A stretch of 64,000 nucleotides of DNA. Source: Deinococcus ruber (GTDB lineage Bacteria; Deinococcota; Deinococci; Deinococcales; Deinococcaceae). The notes beneath the pieces were generated by a model. It was not told the origin of the DNA and did no database searches. It saw only the letters and a program-made list of their open reading frames with translations. Shown in pieces: positions 22,309 to 31,207 of this stretch; positions within the stretch are counted from its first letter, which is position 1, and each line of letters begins with the position of its first letter. Location of the stretch: contig NZ_BMQL01000019.1 in assembly GCF_014648095.1 (NCBI RefSeq), positions 32,371 to 96,370 of the forward strand, given 5' to 3'. The translations under genes were made by a program, and so were the position numbers.

Positions 22309-23959
22309 CTTCCGGCGCTACCAACGGCGCATGGTGGACTTCTTTCGTGAGGTGTTGAGCATCACGCCCTGGAGCGGCGAGAATGGCAGGCCCGGACAGC
22401 TCGAAATCCTGCAGGACATGCAGCAGAGCATCTGCGACCAGCTCGACGGCAAGGAAAACGTGCCGTTCATCTTTCTAGGAGAAGCGGCCCACGGTTTGGG
22501 AAAAACGTATGTGTTGGAAGCGGGCGTGTTGTTGTACTTCCACGAGTGCTTCCCACCTGCCTCCGGAGAGTCCAACATGGTGATCAGCACCGCCCCAACC
22601 AGCGTGCAGGTGAACGACCTGCTGTGGAAGGACGTCCGAAAGCTGATCGAGATGGCGGGCGAGCAGGGCCACCGGGTCGGGCGGGGCATCCTGCCGAGCG
22701 AGGCCCGCATCAACAAGAGCGGCACCCACTTCGCCGTCGGGCGCACCACCAGCAACAGTGGCGGCAAAGGCAGCGAACGCTCGCAAGGGCAGCACAACAC
22801 CTATCAGGCCACGCTGTTCGACGAGGCCGAAGGCGTGCCGGACTTCTTCTACAGCGGCATGAAGCGCCAGTTCACCGGCAACCGCGTAAAGCTCTGGGTG
22901 CTGATGGCCAACCCCAAGACCCGCACCAGCCAGTTCCAGCGCATGAAGACCCAGGTGGGCGTCAAAGCCTACCGCCTGTCCCTGCTGGACTTCCCGAATG
23001 TGGTGCACGGGCGCGAGATCGTGCCGGGCGGCACCACCCGCGAGACCTTCAACACCTGGCTGTTCGACTACGAGGAGTTCGGCGCACACCCCGCCGACGG
23101 GCCGGACGACAAGCGCTACAGCTTCCAGACCCCCTGGGAGGTCACTGCGCCGGATGGCCGGGTTTTTCCGCCCGGTCAGTGGTGGATTCCGCAGCGCGGC
23201 TTCCTGTACGGCGCCCTCGGCATTCCGCCGGAAGGTGGAGACGGCGATACCTTCGTGACCAACTCGCAGTTCGAGCAGGCGGTGCAGCGCTCGGCCCGCC
23301 CGAAGACCACGGACCTGGCGAAGATCGGCCTCGACCCGGCCCGCTTCGGTAAGGACAGCGGCAAGATCTACCTGGATCTCGACGGGAACCTGACGCTGGA
23401 GGACACCATCCAGGGCGGCGACACCACCCGGTACGTGCGCGGCGCGATTCGGGCGGCTGAGCGGGCGGCGGAAGCGGGCTACACCCGGCTGAGCGTCCGG
23501 GTGGACGCAGGGTACGGCGGCGGCGTGATTGACGCGTTGCGGGCCAGTCTCGACCTCGCGGCGCTGTTCCCTGAAGGTGTCGCGGTGCACGAGGTGCACT
23601 TCGGCGGCAATCCGCATGACCAGGTGCGCTTTGCTGACCGCGTGACCGAGCTGTACGCCAGTGTCGGCGACGTGATCGGGGCGCTCAGCATCACGCGGGG
23701 CGGGCAGAAGCTGGAAGAGGACCTCACCGACAGCAAGTTCCGCTACGTCACCAAGAACGTGGACGACGTGCGCCGGGAAGTGAAGCAGCTGGAGTCCAAG
23801 GACACCTTCAAGAAGCGCCACCAGGGCCGAAGCCGCGATGACGGCGACGGCTTTGCTCTCGCGGTGGTCCCCGAACGCATCTTCATCACCGAGGAAGTGG
23901 CCGATCCAGTCGCCATGCTCGCTGCACTCGCCGCCGGAGCACAGGCGGGAAGGAGGTGA
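22190..23959 (+). CDS. terL: Phage terminase large subunit
   Basis: The ATPase-nuclease that pumps DNA into the prohead. From the ATG at 22190: Walker A GEAAHGLGKT at 97-106, Walker B LFDEAE at 210-214, and an RNase H-like nuclease domain with Asp382 (IGLDPARFG), Asp439 (VRVDAGYGGG) and the acidic cluster DDGDG at 550-554. Length 589 is slightly long. The start is uncertain: 22190 overlaps the small subunit by 119 bases and has no spaced ribosome binding site; TTG 22250 or ATG 22331 would bring Walker A nearer its usual position. Confidence 0.9.
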   Translation: MTQSETRFSTPWKRSGQASTLPNSPAAALSKARRKAKRTDFRRYQRRMVDFFREVLSITPWSGENGRPGQLEILQDMQQSICDQLDGKENVPFIFLGEAAHGLGKTYVLEAGVLLYFHECFPPASGESNMVISTAPTSVQVNDLLWKDVRKLIEMAGEQGHRVGRGILPSEARINKSGTHFAVGRTTSNSGGKGSERSQGQHNTYQATLFDEAEGVPDFFYSGMKRQFTGNRVKLWVLMANPKTRTSQFQRMKTQVGVKAYRLSLLDFPNVVHGREIVPGGTTRETFNTWLFDYEEFGAHPADGPDDKRYSFQTPWEVTAPDGRVFPPGQWWIPQRGFLYGALGIPPEGGDGDTFVTNSQFEQAVQRSARPKTTDLAKIGLDPARFGKDSGKIYLDLDGNLTLEDTIQGGDTTRYVRGAIRAAERAAEAGYTRLSVRVDAGYGGGVIDALRASLDLAALFPEGVAVHEVHFGGNPHDQVRFADRVTELYASVGDVIGALSITRGGQKLEEDLTDSKFRYVTKNVDDVRREVKQLESKDTFKKRHQGRSRDDGDGFALAVVPERIFITEEVADPVAMLAALAAGAQAGRR

Positions 23960-23977
23960 CCCATCGGATTTCGTGAC

Positions 23978-25381
23978 ATGGTGCGCGGCCTGCTCGCCGC
24001 CCGCGCCAGCCTGGACGCGCCCCCCACGCCGCAAGAGGGTGTCAACCTGGCGTCCATCGCGGCCCAGGTCGTTCAGTCCAGACTCGCCCGCCTGCCGACC
24101 GAGCAACTCAGCCAGGATCCCGCCGACCTCGCGGGTCTGCTCAGCCTGTTCGAGGATGGCCTCGATGGGTATCCGAACGACGCCCGTCCACGGCTGATCC
24201 GCGTACTTCGGGGACTGGCCGAGAGTGACGACGATGTCCAGGGAGCGCTCAAAGATCTCCGCAGCCTGTGCGGGGCGGGCTTCACGGTGGACTTCACCGG
24301 CGGTACGCGAGCGGTGAAAGCGGCAGAGGTCGAGATCGAAGCCCTCCATACTCGGCTGTATCCCGAGGGCGGAGGGCTTCAGGGCCTGATTCCCAACCAG
24401 GTTGGCGAGTTCGCCCTCGCTGGGGCCAGCAGCCTGGAGTGGGTGCCCAGCCGCAACCGCCGGGGCATCGAGCGGGTAGCGGTGGTGCCTGCCGAAGAGA
24501 TCCGTATCCGGCGCGACCTGACCACCCGGCAGCTCGTCTACCAGCAGTGGGGGTACGGCTCTACCGTCACCCTCGACCCACTCACGTACCGGCATGTCGC
24601 GCTGGTGACTGCCGGGCGCAGACCACACGGCATCCCGCTGTTCATCGCGGCCCTCGCGTCGCTGGAACGTAAACGCCAGCTGCTCGTGGCAGAGCAGCGC
24701 GTCATCAACCTGATGGCCCGCAGCGCGTTGGTGCAGGCGAAGATCGATCAGCCCACCCCCGAACAGCTCGGGCTGCGGGGCGTGACGATCAGCGACCCGC
24801 GCTACATGCAGGCGGTGGTGGCCTTCTACAACGCCGCAGCTGATCTGATCGCCGGGAGCAGCGAAAGCGGAATTTACGTCGGTACCAAGGGCACGGAGAT
24901 TACTGTCTTGCCGATCTCGCAGAATGCCGCTGGAGCGCCGGAAGTGACGCGGGGCAACCAACACCGCGTGTGGAATGCCCTGGGGACGCAGCCGTTCCTG
25001 CGCGGGGAGATGGACAGCACCACCCAGGCGCTCGCGCAGGTGACCATTCCGCTGGTGTATGCCCAGGCGGTGATGATCGACGGCGGTCTCGCCCAGGCCC
25101 TGGAGTTCGGGTTCAACCTTCATCTGCGTCTGGCAGGCATTCCTGCTCAGGCCTTCGTGAAGTTCACCCCGCCGAAAAGTCCCTTTCAGCTCGAAGAGGC
25201 CACTGCCCTGCTGCGCCGCGCCGAAGCGCACGAACGGCTTGCGGCGCTGTTCGGCCCCGCGTGGGCCCAGGCGGCCATGCGCGAGTTCGACATCACCGAG
25301 AACGACGATCAACGCGCTCCGAAATGGTGGAACCCAAGTCCGCCGCCTTCCACCCCTGCCTCAGGAGGCCCCACGCCATGA
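23978..25381 (+). CDS. Phage portal protein
   Basis: A 467-residue portal that forms the dodecameric ring for DNA entry and tail attachment. Family-like stretches include IPNQVGEFALAGASSLEWVP, a RHVALVTAGRRPHGIPLF loop and the C-terminal AEAHERLAALFGP helix. It sits between TerL and the protease. The coordinates use the first canonical ATG, but an AAGGAGGTGA ribosome binding site is placed correctly for an in-frame ATC at 23963, giving five more residues (start IGFRD); see findings. It ends in an ATGA overlap with the protease gene. Confidence 0.85.
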   Translation: MVRGLLAARASLDAPPTPQEGVNLASIAAQVVQSRLARLPTEQLSQDPADLAGLLSLFEDGLDGYPNDARPRLIRVLRGLAESDDDVQGALKDLRSLCGAGFTVDFTGGTRAVKAAEVEIEALHTRLYPEGGGLQGLIPNQVGEFALAGASSLEWVPSRNRRGIERVAVVPAEEIRIRRDLTTRQLVYQQWGYGSTVTLDPLTYRHVALVTAGRRPHGIPLFIAALASLERKRQLLVAEQRVINLMARSALVQAKIDQPTPEQLGLRGVTISDPRYMQAVVAFYNAAADLIAGSSESGIYVGTKGTEITVLPISQNAAGAPEVTRGNQHRVWNALGTQPFLRGEMDSTTQALAQVTIPLVYAQAVMIDGGLAQALEFGFNLHLRLAGIPAQAFVKFTPPKSPFQLEEATALLRRAEAHERLAALFGPAWAQAAMREFDITENDDQRAPKWWNPSPPPSTPASGGPTP

Positions 25382-26706
25382 AACACCAGATCGCTCTCAG
25401 CATGACCCTGATGCAGCTCGCCATCGGCGCGGGCGGTACCGGGACCCTCCCGGACGGGCACCTTGCCCGCATCAATGCCCTTCAGAGCACCAAAAACAAG
25501 CCCGCGCTCACCGAAGAGGACCTCCTTGTCAGACCCGTACGCCTGTTTGGGAATCAACTCACCAGCTACTTCACGCGCATCACCGACGACGACCTGCGGT
25601 TGCTGGCCCAGCAGATCAACGATGCGGGTGGCCCGGCCCTCAGCGCCCACATGACCGACGAAACGCCCATCGGCACCTTCTACGCCGCCAGCGTCACGCC
25701 AGGCGGCGGCGACGTGCTGTGGCTCGACACCTGGGTGTACTTCCTCAACGACGCTGACGGGCAGGACCTCGCCCGGAAGATCGATGGCGGCATCATCAAC
25801 GAGGCCAGCATCGGCTACTGGTACGAGCGCAACGTCTGCTCGATCACCGGTCTCGATTACTGGAACAGTCCGTACTACGCCGGACGGGAATACGAGATCG
25901 TCGATCCCGAGACGGGCACCACCACCACGCGCCTGTGCTTTCTGTGGACCATCGGCAACGTCGAATTCGCCGAAGGCTCGCTGGTCTACCGGGGCGCGTA
26001 TCCCGGCACCCAGGTTGGCGGAGACATCGGGCAGCCGATGAACGGCGAGAGTGTCGTCAACGTGTTGCCAATGCCCACCCAGACCCGCTTCCAGCTCGCC
26101 GCCTCACGCGACATGCAGACCGAGCTGGACAAGAAAGCGCAGGCCCATGCCGCGTCCGGAAGCAAGCCCCCCTCGCCTGCGGCCAAGCCCGCAGAACCCC
26201 CGAGCGGGCAGCCGCCGGAAGGAGAGACTGTGAAACTCACCCTGAAGCTCCACGACGGCAGCGCCGCGACGGTCGAGAACGAAGAAAGCGCCCAGACCGT
26301 GCTCAATCAGCAGGTCGCGGCGGCAGAGAAGCGGGCCGTGCAGGCCGAACGTGAACGCGTGGCGACCGCTGCCGGTCTGGAACCCGCGCAACTGCACGAC
26401 GACACCCACCTGGCCCGCCTGTCGGCTGAGGCGGGCGACGGACGCACCTACCGCGAGGACCTGCTGTCCCGCCTGGAACGCGTCACCCTGACCATCGAAG
26501 GCAACAGCGAGGCCGGGCAGCGGGCGTCGGAGCGCGTCAAGAAGGTCTTCAAGACCGCCGACATCGCCGACATCCGTGACGAAGTCGAACGCCTGGAGGC
26601 CAAGCGTGACGCGCTGGTGCCGAGTGGGCAGCGCTCGGTCGAGAACGCAGAGGAGAGCAGCGAAGAGCCAGGGAAGGTGCCTGTCCGCGATCTGGACTCG
26701 GTCTGA
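25378..26706 (+). CDS. Prohead protease fused to a scaffold-like region
   Basis: Encodes 442 residues. Residues about 85-200 resemble phage prohead maturation proteases of the T4 gp21/U35 type: His91 in the segment SAHMTDETPIGTFYAAS and Ser144 in INEASIGYWYERNVCS are the likely catalytic pair. After a Pro/Ala-rich linker (about 260-280) the C-terminal third is strongly helical and charged (AAEKRAVQAERERVATAAG), as expected of an internal scaffold. Such proteases clear the scaffold from inside the prohead and trim the capsid protein. Starts in an ATGA overlap with the portal gene. Confidence 0.78.
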   Translation: MKHQIALSMTLMQLAIGAGGTGTLPDGHLARINALQSTKNKPALTEEDLLVRPVRLFGNQLTSYFTRITDDDLRLLAQQINDAGGPALSAHMTDETPIGTFYAASVTPGGGDVLWLDTWVYFLNDADGQDLARKIDGGIINEASIGYWYERNVCSITGLDYWNSPYYAGREYEIVDPETGTTTTRLCFLWTIGNVEFAEGSLVYRGAYPGTQVGGDIGQPMNGESVVNVLPMPTQTRFQLAASRDMQTELDKKAQAHAASGSKPPSPAAKPAEPPSGQPPEGETVKLTLKLHDGSAATVENEESAQTVLNQQVAAAEKRAVQAERERVATAAGLEPAQLHDDTHLARLSAEAGDGRTYREDLLSRLERVTLTIEGNSEAGQRASERVKKVFKTADIADIRDEVERLEAKRDALVPSGQRSVENAEESSEEPGKVPVRDLDSV

Positions 26707-26752
26707 GCCCCTTGCTCCCCGCCCCGATTCCCCTCTTCACAAGGAGTGCACT

Positions 26753-27103
26753 ATGAAATTCAACACTGTCGAGTACGCCTCTCAGGACGAAAACGCCCTC
26801 ACCTTCACCCTCGTTCCCGGTGCGGTTCAGGGCGACGCGGTCACGCTGACCGGCAACGGCACGGCTGGACGGGGTGCCGACGGCGATCCCTTCTACGGCA
26901 AGCTCAACCTGCCCGAAGGCGACGGCAAGGGCGCGGTCAGCCGCGACGGCATCGTGATCGTCAAGTACACCGGCGCTCTCACCGCTGGCTACCGCCAGGT
27001 CACGGTGGACGGCGCGGGCAAGGTCAAGCCAGCCGCCACCACCGGGCGGGCCTGCTGGGTCATCGGGGTGGACGGCACCTACGCGGCCATCGATCTGGGC
27101 TGA
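26753..27103 (+). CDS. Capsid decoration-type protein
   Basis: Encodes 116 residues, glycine- and beta-rich, acidic (ALTFTLVPGAVQGDAVTLTG; DGIVIVKYTGALTAGYRQVT). The pattern matches DUF2190-type or capsid-fibre proteins, which are commonly encoded between protease and major capsid protein. AAGGAG precedes the ATG. It probably coats or stabilises the head. Confidence 0.7.
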   Translation: MKFNTVEYASQDENALTFTLVPGAVQGDAVTLTGNGTAGRGADGDPFYGKLNLPEGDGKGAVSRDGIVIVKYTGALTAGYRQVTVDGAGKVKPAATTGRACWVIGVDGTYAAIDLG

Positions 27104-27123
27104 CCTCAACTTCCTCGCCCTCA

Positions 27124-27147
27124 GGGCCAACGGCATGCCGTTGGCCC
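27124..27147 (+). terminator. 24-bp perfect palindrome before the major capsid gene
   Basis: A perfect inverted repeat with half-site GGGCCAACGGCA lies between the decoration and capsid genes, followed by CTGTTCCTTT. It could be a weak terminator or an mRNA-stabilising hairpin that sets the relative amounts of the two proteins. Confidence 0.45.
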
Positions 27148-27187
27148 TGTTCCTTTGGCCCTCTGCACCCTTACAAGGAGAACCGTT

Positions 27188-28276
27188 GTGATCAACAAAC
27201 TGAGCAAGCTCGAAGCTGGACTGTACAAGGACGCTGCCCGCGACGGGATCAGCCTGAGCCAGAAGCTGGAGGAACTCGCCCGCAAGGGTGAGATCTCCGG
27301 TGACCTCGTGAATCCCGACGCCTGCAACAGCCGGGGCGAGCGCGTCGATGCCTTCAAACAGTTGCTGGCCGCCGCTGGCATCCGCGTGAAGGGTGAATTC
27401 GCCCAGACGGGTGATGCGTTCCTGGCCGATCCCGCCAATCGCGTGCTGTTCCCGGAATTCGTCAACCGCACGTACCGCGACGCCGAGACCGATCAGGCCA
27501 ACGCCCTGCAAATCTCCGACCTGGTGGCCACCCGCATCGGCATCGACGGCAGCGCGTACCGCACCGGTGTGATCACCGCGAATCAGGAGAAGGATCTGGA
27601 ATTCGGGCGGGTCTCTCAGGGGGCGGAACTGCCGGTGTACACCGTGGCGCTGGCCGACAATGCCATCAACCTGTACAAGTACGGCGGCATCCTGAAGGTC
27701 AGCTACGAGGCCGCACGGCGCATGCCGCTGCCCCAGATGACCCGCTACATCACCAAGATCGCTCGCGCCCAGGGCCGCCGTAAGGTCAAGCAGGCGCTGG
27801 CAGCGGCGGTGAACGGCGACGGCAACAGCAACGCCGCCCCGGCAAGCGCCGCCACGAGCGGCACCGTCTGGACGCTGGCAGACCTGATCAGCCTGCAGAC
27901 GGACGGGATGAACGTCGGGGCGCAGTTCAATATCCTGACGGGCGACACCACCGAGATCAGCCAGATCCTCGCGCTGGACGTGTTCACCAGCCCGGCGGCC
28001 ACCTCGCGGGGCGCGACCTTCCGCGACACGGGTGAGTGGCCCACCATTCTGGGCATGCGCCCCCGCGTGGCCCTGATCGGCAGCGTGCTGGAAGGCAGCA
28101 AAAAGATCATGGGCGTGGAAACCGCCGCCGGTCTCGAGGAGGTGTACGAGAACGGCAGCGAGCTGACCGAAAGCGACCGCCTGATCGACACCCAGTTCGA
28201 GCGCGTGGCGATCAGCGAAAACCTGGGGTACGCCAAGCCGGACATCCAGGCGTTCCGCACCAAGGCCCACGCCTGA
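27188..28276 (+). CDS. Major capsid protein
   Basis: Encodes 362 residues from a GTG seven bases after AAGGAG. The N-terminal helical part (1-60) is followed by a body with capsid-like features: ELPVYTVALADNAINLYKYG, KVSYEAARRMPLPQMTRYIT and the late beta segment WPTILGMRPRVALIGSVLEG. Position after protease and decoration protein, and size, fit the HK97-fold capsid subunit of a long-tailed phage. The helical N-terminus may be the delta domain removed by the protease. Confidence 0.82.
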   Translation: MINKLSKLEAGLYKDAARDGISLSQKLEELARKGEISGDLVNPDACNSRGERVDAFKQLLAAAGIRVKGEFAQTGDAFLADPANRVLFPEFVNRTYRDAETDQANALQISDLVATRIGIDGSAYRTGVITANQEKDLEFGRVSQGAELPVYTVALADNAINLYKYGGILKVSYEAARRMPLPQMTRYITKIARAQGRRKVKQALAAAVNGDGNSNAAPASAATSGTVWTLADLISLQTDGMNVGAQFNILTGDTTEISQILALDVFTSPAATSRGATFRDTGEWPTILGMRPRVALIGSVLEGSKKIMGVETAAGLEEVYENGSELTESDRLIDTQFERVAISENLGYAKPDIQAFRTKAHA

Positions 28277-28364
28277 ACCACCGCTCGCGCTGAAGTCCGT
28301 TCGCTCCACTCAGAGTCACAACCGGGGTCTGCGCTGAGCCGCTCAGCCCCCAGGAGGCACCATC

Positions 28365-28745
28365 ATGGCAAGCAAAGCAGACACCGCCGCGCTGATCAAA
28401 CAGGCCAACGGCACCGAGATCGACCCGAACAAGTACACCCAGGCGAACCTCACCGCGCTGCTGCCGCTCGCACAGAAAGGGGACACCGACCGGGCCGAGT
28501 TCGACGCGAAGCTGGCCGAGTTCGACAAGAGCATCGCGGACGCAGCCGCGAGCGCTGTGACGCTGCAGGTCAAGCCGCTCGAACGTCCGATCACCGTGCG
28601 GGTCAACGACGCCATGGCCGAGTACGGCGGTGAATTCACCGATCCGGAATCGCGCAGCACCATCGGCAAGGACGCGGTCACGGTCGAGAGCACCGGCTTT
28701 GTGGCCGAGAAACTGCGGAGCCGCGAACTGATCGAAGAGCGCTGA
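28365..28745 (+). CDS. Small head protein of unknown role
   Basis: Encodes 126 residues, preceded by AGGAGG. The N-terminal half is helical (ALIKQANGTEIDPNKYTQAN), the C-terminal half beta-like (ERPITVRVNDAMAEYGGEFT). Placed between capsid and connector genes, so it may be a head-joining or minor head protein. Family not recognised. Confidence 0.62.
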   Translation: MASKADTAALIKQANGTEIDPNKYTQANLTALLPLAQKGDTDRAEFDAKLAEFDKSIADAAASAVTLQVKPLERPITVRVNDAMAEYGGEFTDPESRSTIGKDAVTVESTGFVAEKLRSRELIEER

Positions 28746-28746
28746 C

Positions 28747-29172
28747 ATGGCGGTGCTGCTCGGTGTCAGTTTCCAGGTGGTGGCGACCCTGTACCCGAAG
28801 GCCCCGGCCGTGTCGGACGAGGACCTGCAGAGCGCGTCCGACTGGGCTGAACGGGAAATGCGGCGCTCGGGCTGGCCGCTCCCGTTGGCCGACACGCTGG
28901 AGTATCGGGAACTGCAGCGGGCGATCAGTGCGTATGCCCTGTACCTCGCCACCTCGGGCGACGCGGCCAGTGGGCGGGCCAAGGCCAGCACCCAGGCCGC
29001 GGTGCTCAAGTCCATCACCTTCGGGTCGATCAAGGTGGACCGGACGGCTGCGAATGTCGAGACCATCGCCGAGAGTCTGGCCACCAGTTCGCTGGAATGG
29101 TTGGACATCGCGGAGCGGCATCTGGGCAGGGCCGGTCTGGCCGTCGTCGTGTTCGCAGGAGCGGCGAGATGA
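28747..29172 (+). CDS. Head-tail connector (adaptor) protein, probable
   Basis: Encodes 141 residues, largely helical (SDEDLQSASDWAEREMRRSG; YRELQRAISAYALYLATSG), the pattern of HK97 gp6-type adaptors that bind below the portal. Assignment is mostly by position directly after the capsid genes. Overlaps the next gene (ATGA). Confidence 0.62.
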   Translation: MAVLLGVSFQVVATLYPKAPAVSDEDLQSASDWAEREMRRSGWPLPLADTLEYRELQRAISAYALYLATSGDAASGRAKASTQAAVLKSITFGSIKVDRTAANVETIAESLATSSLEWLDIAERHLGRAGLAVVVFAGAAR

Positions 29173-29873
29173 CCTCGCTGGGCATCAGCCGGGCGGAACT
29201 GACGGCGGAGGTGCAGGCAGAGATTCCCGATGTGATCGAGGCGCTCGGGCAGGTTGCCACCGTGTCAGGGGTGAATGGGCTGCCCAACACGAAGGTGCTG
29301 CTGGATGTCCTGAAACCCCAGCGCCAACGGGTCGGACTGATCGACCGGGCAGCCACCCACAACGCCTACCTGAACTATCAGGCCGGGTTTCCGCCTCGTG
29401 GAGGCTTCAGCTTCGTCATCGACGGCGCGACCTACGTTCCAGTAGGGGAGACCGTCAACGAAGGCATGCTCAACGTCGTTCTGACCGTGCCGATGGTCGA
29501 TCAGGACGTGTTCTACAACGACCACGCCACCCACAACAGCGGTCCCAGCCTGAAGGTTCGGATCATCGCGAAGGGCGCACTGCCATTCACCGTGAATGCG
29601 GGCCTTCAGGACGTGCAGGGCAGCCCCGAGGCCAGCCACATGGCCTTCGTGCAGCCGGGCGTGCGTCTGCACGGCGGCGATGTACTGACGCTGGGCAGCG
29701 GCGACACCTTCACGGTGGTCCCGCCGATTCAGCATGACCTGCTGGGTGACACGGTCGGACTGTCCTGGCACGGCGACGACAGTCAGCCACTGCCACAGCC
29801 GGATCCCACGCCGCCACCGCCTGGGACGACCGAGCCGTCACCTCTAGATGACAGCTGGTGGAAGCAGCGATGA
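29169..29873 (+). CDS. Head closure / neck protein, probable
   Basis: Encodes 234 residues. The N-terminus is helical, the middle beta-rich (GFSFVIDGATYVPVGETVNE; LHGGDVLTLGSGDTFTVVPP), and a Pro-rich tail ends the protein. Head closure (stopper) proteins occupy this position between adaptor and tail completion protein. ATGA overlaps on both ends. Confidence 0.55.
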   Translation: MTSLGISRAELTAEVQAEIPDVIEALGQVATVSGVNGLPNTKVLLDVLKPQRQRVGLIDRAATHNAYLNYQAGFPPRGGFSFVIDGATYVPVGETVNEGMLNVVLTVPMVDQDVFYNDHATHNSGPSLKVRIIAKGALPFTVNAGLQDVQGSPEASHMAFVQPGVRLHGGDVLTLGSGDTFTVVPPIQHDLLGDTVGLSWHGDDSQPLPQPDPTPPPPGTTEPSPLDDSWWKQR

Positions 29874-30325
29874 TCGACCTGAGTGTCACCGGCAGTATCG
29901 ACGCCATGCTGGAAAGCGTCGACCGCCTGAACCCCCAACTGGTCAGCAACCACCTCAACACCTTGTGGGCCGAAGACGCTGAGACGCGGCTGAAAGCAAA
30001 GTTTGCGGACGGTCCCAGCCGGCGGTACTACACCAGCCGCAGCGGGGACAGTCGCCGCAGTGTCCATGCCCAGGTCACGGCGACTGGCGCGGAACTCAGC
30101 GTCACCGGCCCTGGTGTTCGTGCCAATGAATTCGGCGCGACCATCAAGGCCAAAGCTGGGAACTGGCTGACGTTCCGGCTGTTCAATCCCGGCGACACCG
30201 ACGAACGCACCGGCAACTGGGTCCGCGTGCGGAAAGTGACGCTGAAGGCCCGGCACGCCGTGCGCGACAGCGCCGACGAGGCTCTGGCAGCATTGCAAAG
30301 CCATCTCCTGGAGGCGCTCTACTGA
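29870..30325 (+). CDS. Tail completion protein (HK97 gp10-like)
   Basis: Encodes 151 residues: an N-terminal helix (AMLESVDRLNPQLVSNHLNT) and a beta-barrel-like region with RRYYTSRSGDSRRSVHAQVT and GPGVRANEFGATIKAKAGNW, characteristic of HK97 gp10-type neck proteins that join head and tail. Position and length fit. Confidence 0.7.
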   Translation: MIDLSVTGSIDAMLESVDRLNPQLVSNHLNTLWAEDAETRLKAKFADGPSRRYYTSRSGDSRRSVHAQVTATGAELSVTGPGVRANEFGATIKAKAGNWLTFRLFNPGDTDERTGNWVRVRKVTLKARHAVRDSADEALAALQSHLLEALY

Positions 30326-30342
30326 AAAACGGACAACTGATC

Positions 30343-30777
30343 GTGCGTGCCCTCTACCAGCACATCTGTGATCATGCCAACCTGCCCAACCTGGAGCCCC
30401 GCCCCTTACTCGCCGCGCAGATCAAGCCGGGCGCGTCCGAGTTCGGTATCAGCGGCGTCGTGACTGCCCAGGGCGGTGGCATGGGCGCAGCAGGCCTGGT
30501 GGTGCGCCGCACCTACAGCGGCTTCGTCGCTGTGCACTACGACCCCGGCACCAATTCCGCCGCGCTGATGCCAGACGAAGCGGCCCTGAACGCGGCACTG
30601 GAAGGCTTCCGGCTGACTGAGGCGTACCGAACACCGGGTGTGGTGGCCTTCGGAGGGTTCGCCATTGACTTCAAGCTCAACGAATTCCCCGAGAAGGTCG
30701 GTCTCGCACCGACGATGAGCATGTTCGCCGACTTCGAGCTGACGCTCGATCTCGAAACAGGAGTGACCTATGTCTGA
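30343..30777 (+). CDS. Tail terminator protein, probable
   Basis: Encodes 144 residues from a GTG; alpha-beta layout with a central beta sheet, consistent with tail terminator proteins that cap the tail tube. The GTG has no ribosome binding site, whereas GGAGG is placed seven bases before an in-frame CTG at 30322 that overlaps the preceding stop; the protein probably starts there with KNGQLIV added. The next gene starts eight bases inside this one. Confidence 0.6.
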   Translation: MRALYQHICDHANLPNLEPRPLLAAQIKPGASEFGISGVVTAQGGGMGAAGLVVRRTYSGFVAVHYDPGTNSAALMPDEAALNAALEGFRLTEAYRTPGVVAFGGFAIDFKLNEFPEKVGLAPTMSMFADFELTLDLETGVTYV

Positions 30778-31207
30778 AGAACCGCAAGTGCCCGAGCAGG
30801 TCCAAGAACCCGTCGCGGTGGCCGCACCCGTCCATAGTCAGTGGCGCTACGTCAAACCCGCCCTCGGCGTGCTGAACGTCCCTGGACGCCTGCTGATCAA
30901 CCTGACCCACGAAGGCCAGGTCGTGGATGCACCTGACCAGGCGACGGCCGACGAACTGGAGCAGACCGGGTACTTCGAGCGTGTGGACGCCCCAGCGACG
31001 GAGACCACCGTCACTCCGGCCGATCTCACGGCGATGGCCACCAGCATGACCCCCATCGTCGAGGCGGCGGCAGCGGTCGCACAGGCGGTCACGCCGCCCA
31101 CCGCACCGACGGCAGCCCTGCTGCCAGCTGACCCCTCCGGCCCTGTCGCCTCGACCACTGACCAGGCCGCCCCTGCCGTGCCTGCTGATTCCCAGGAGCA
31201 TGAATAA
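30770..31207 (+). CDS. Small tail-region protein with Ala/Pro-rich C-terminus
   Basis: Encodes 145 residues. A short central domain (WRYVKPALGVLNVPGRLLIN, about 23-75) lies between acidic and Ala/Pro/Thr-rich tails. No family recognised. Placed between tail terminator and tail tube genes, it overlaps both, so it is presumably a virion or assembly protein. Confidence 0.58.
   Translation: MSEEPQVPEQVQEPVAVAAPVHSQWRYVKPALGVLNVPGRLLINLTHEGQVVDAPDQATADELEQTGYFERVDAPATETTVTPADLTAMATSMTPIVEAAAAVAQAVTPPTAPTAALLPADPSGPVASTTDQAAPAVPADSQEHE

Noticed and set aside
22475..25312. A 945-codon open frame on the minus strand
   Set aside because: It lies entirely across TerL and the portal, is full of His/Arg/Gln/Gly-rich shadow composition and has no ribosome binding site. 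High-GC genes often leave such open antisense frames.
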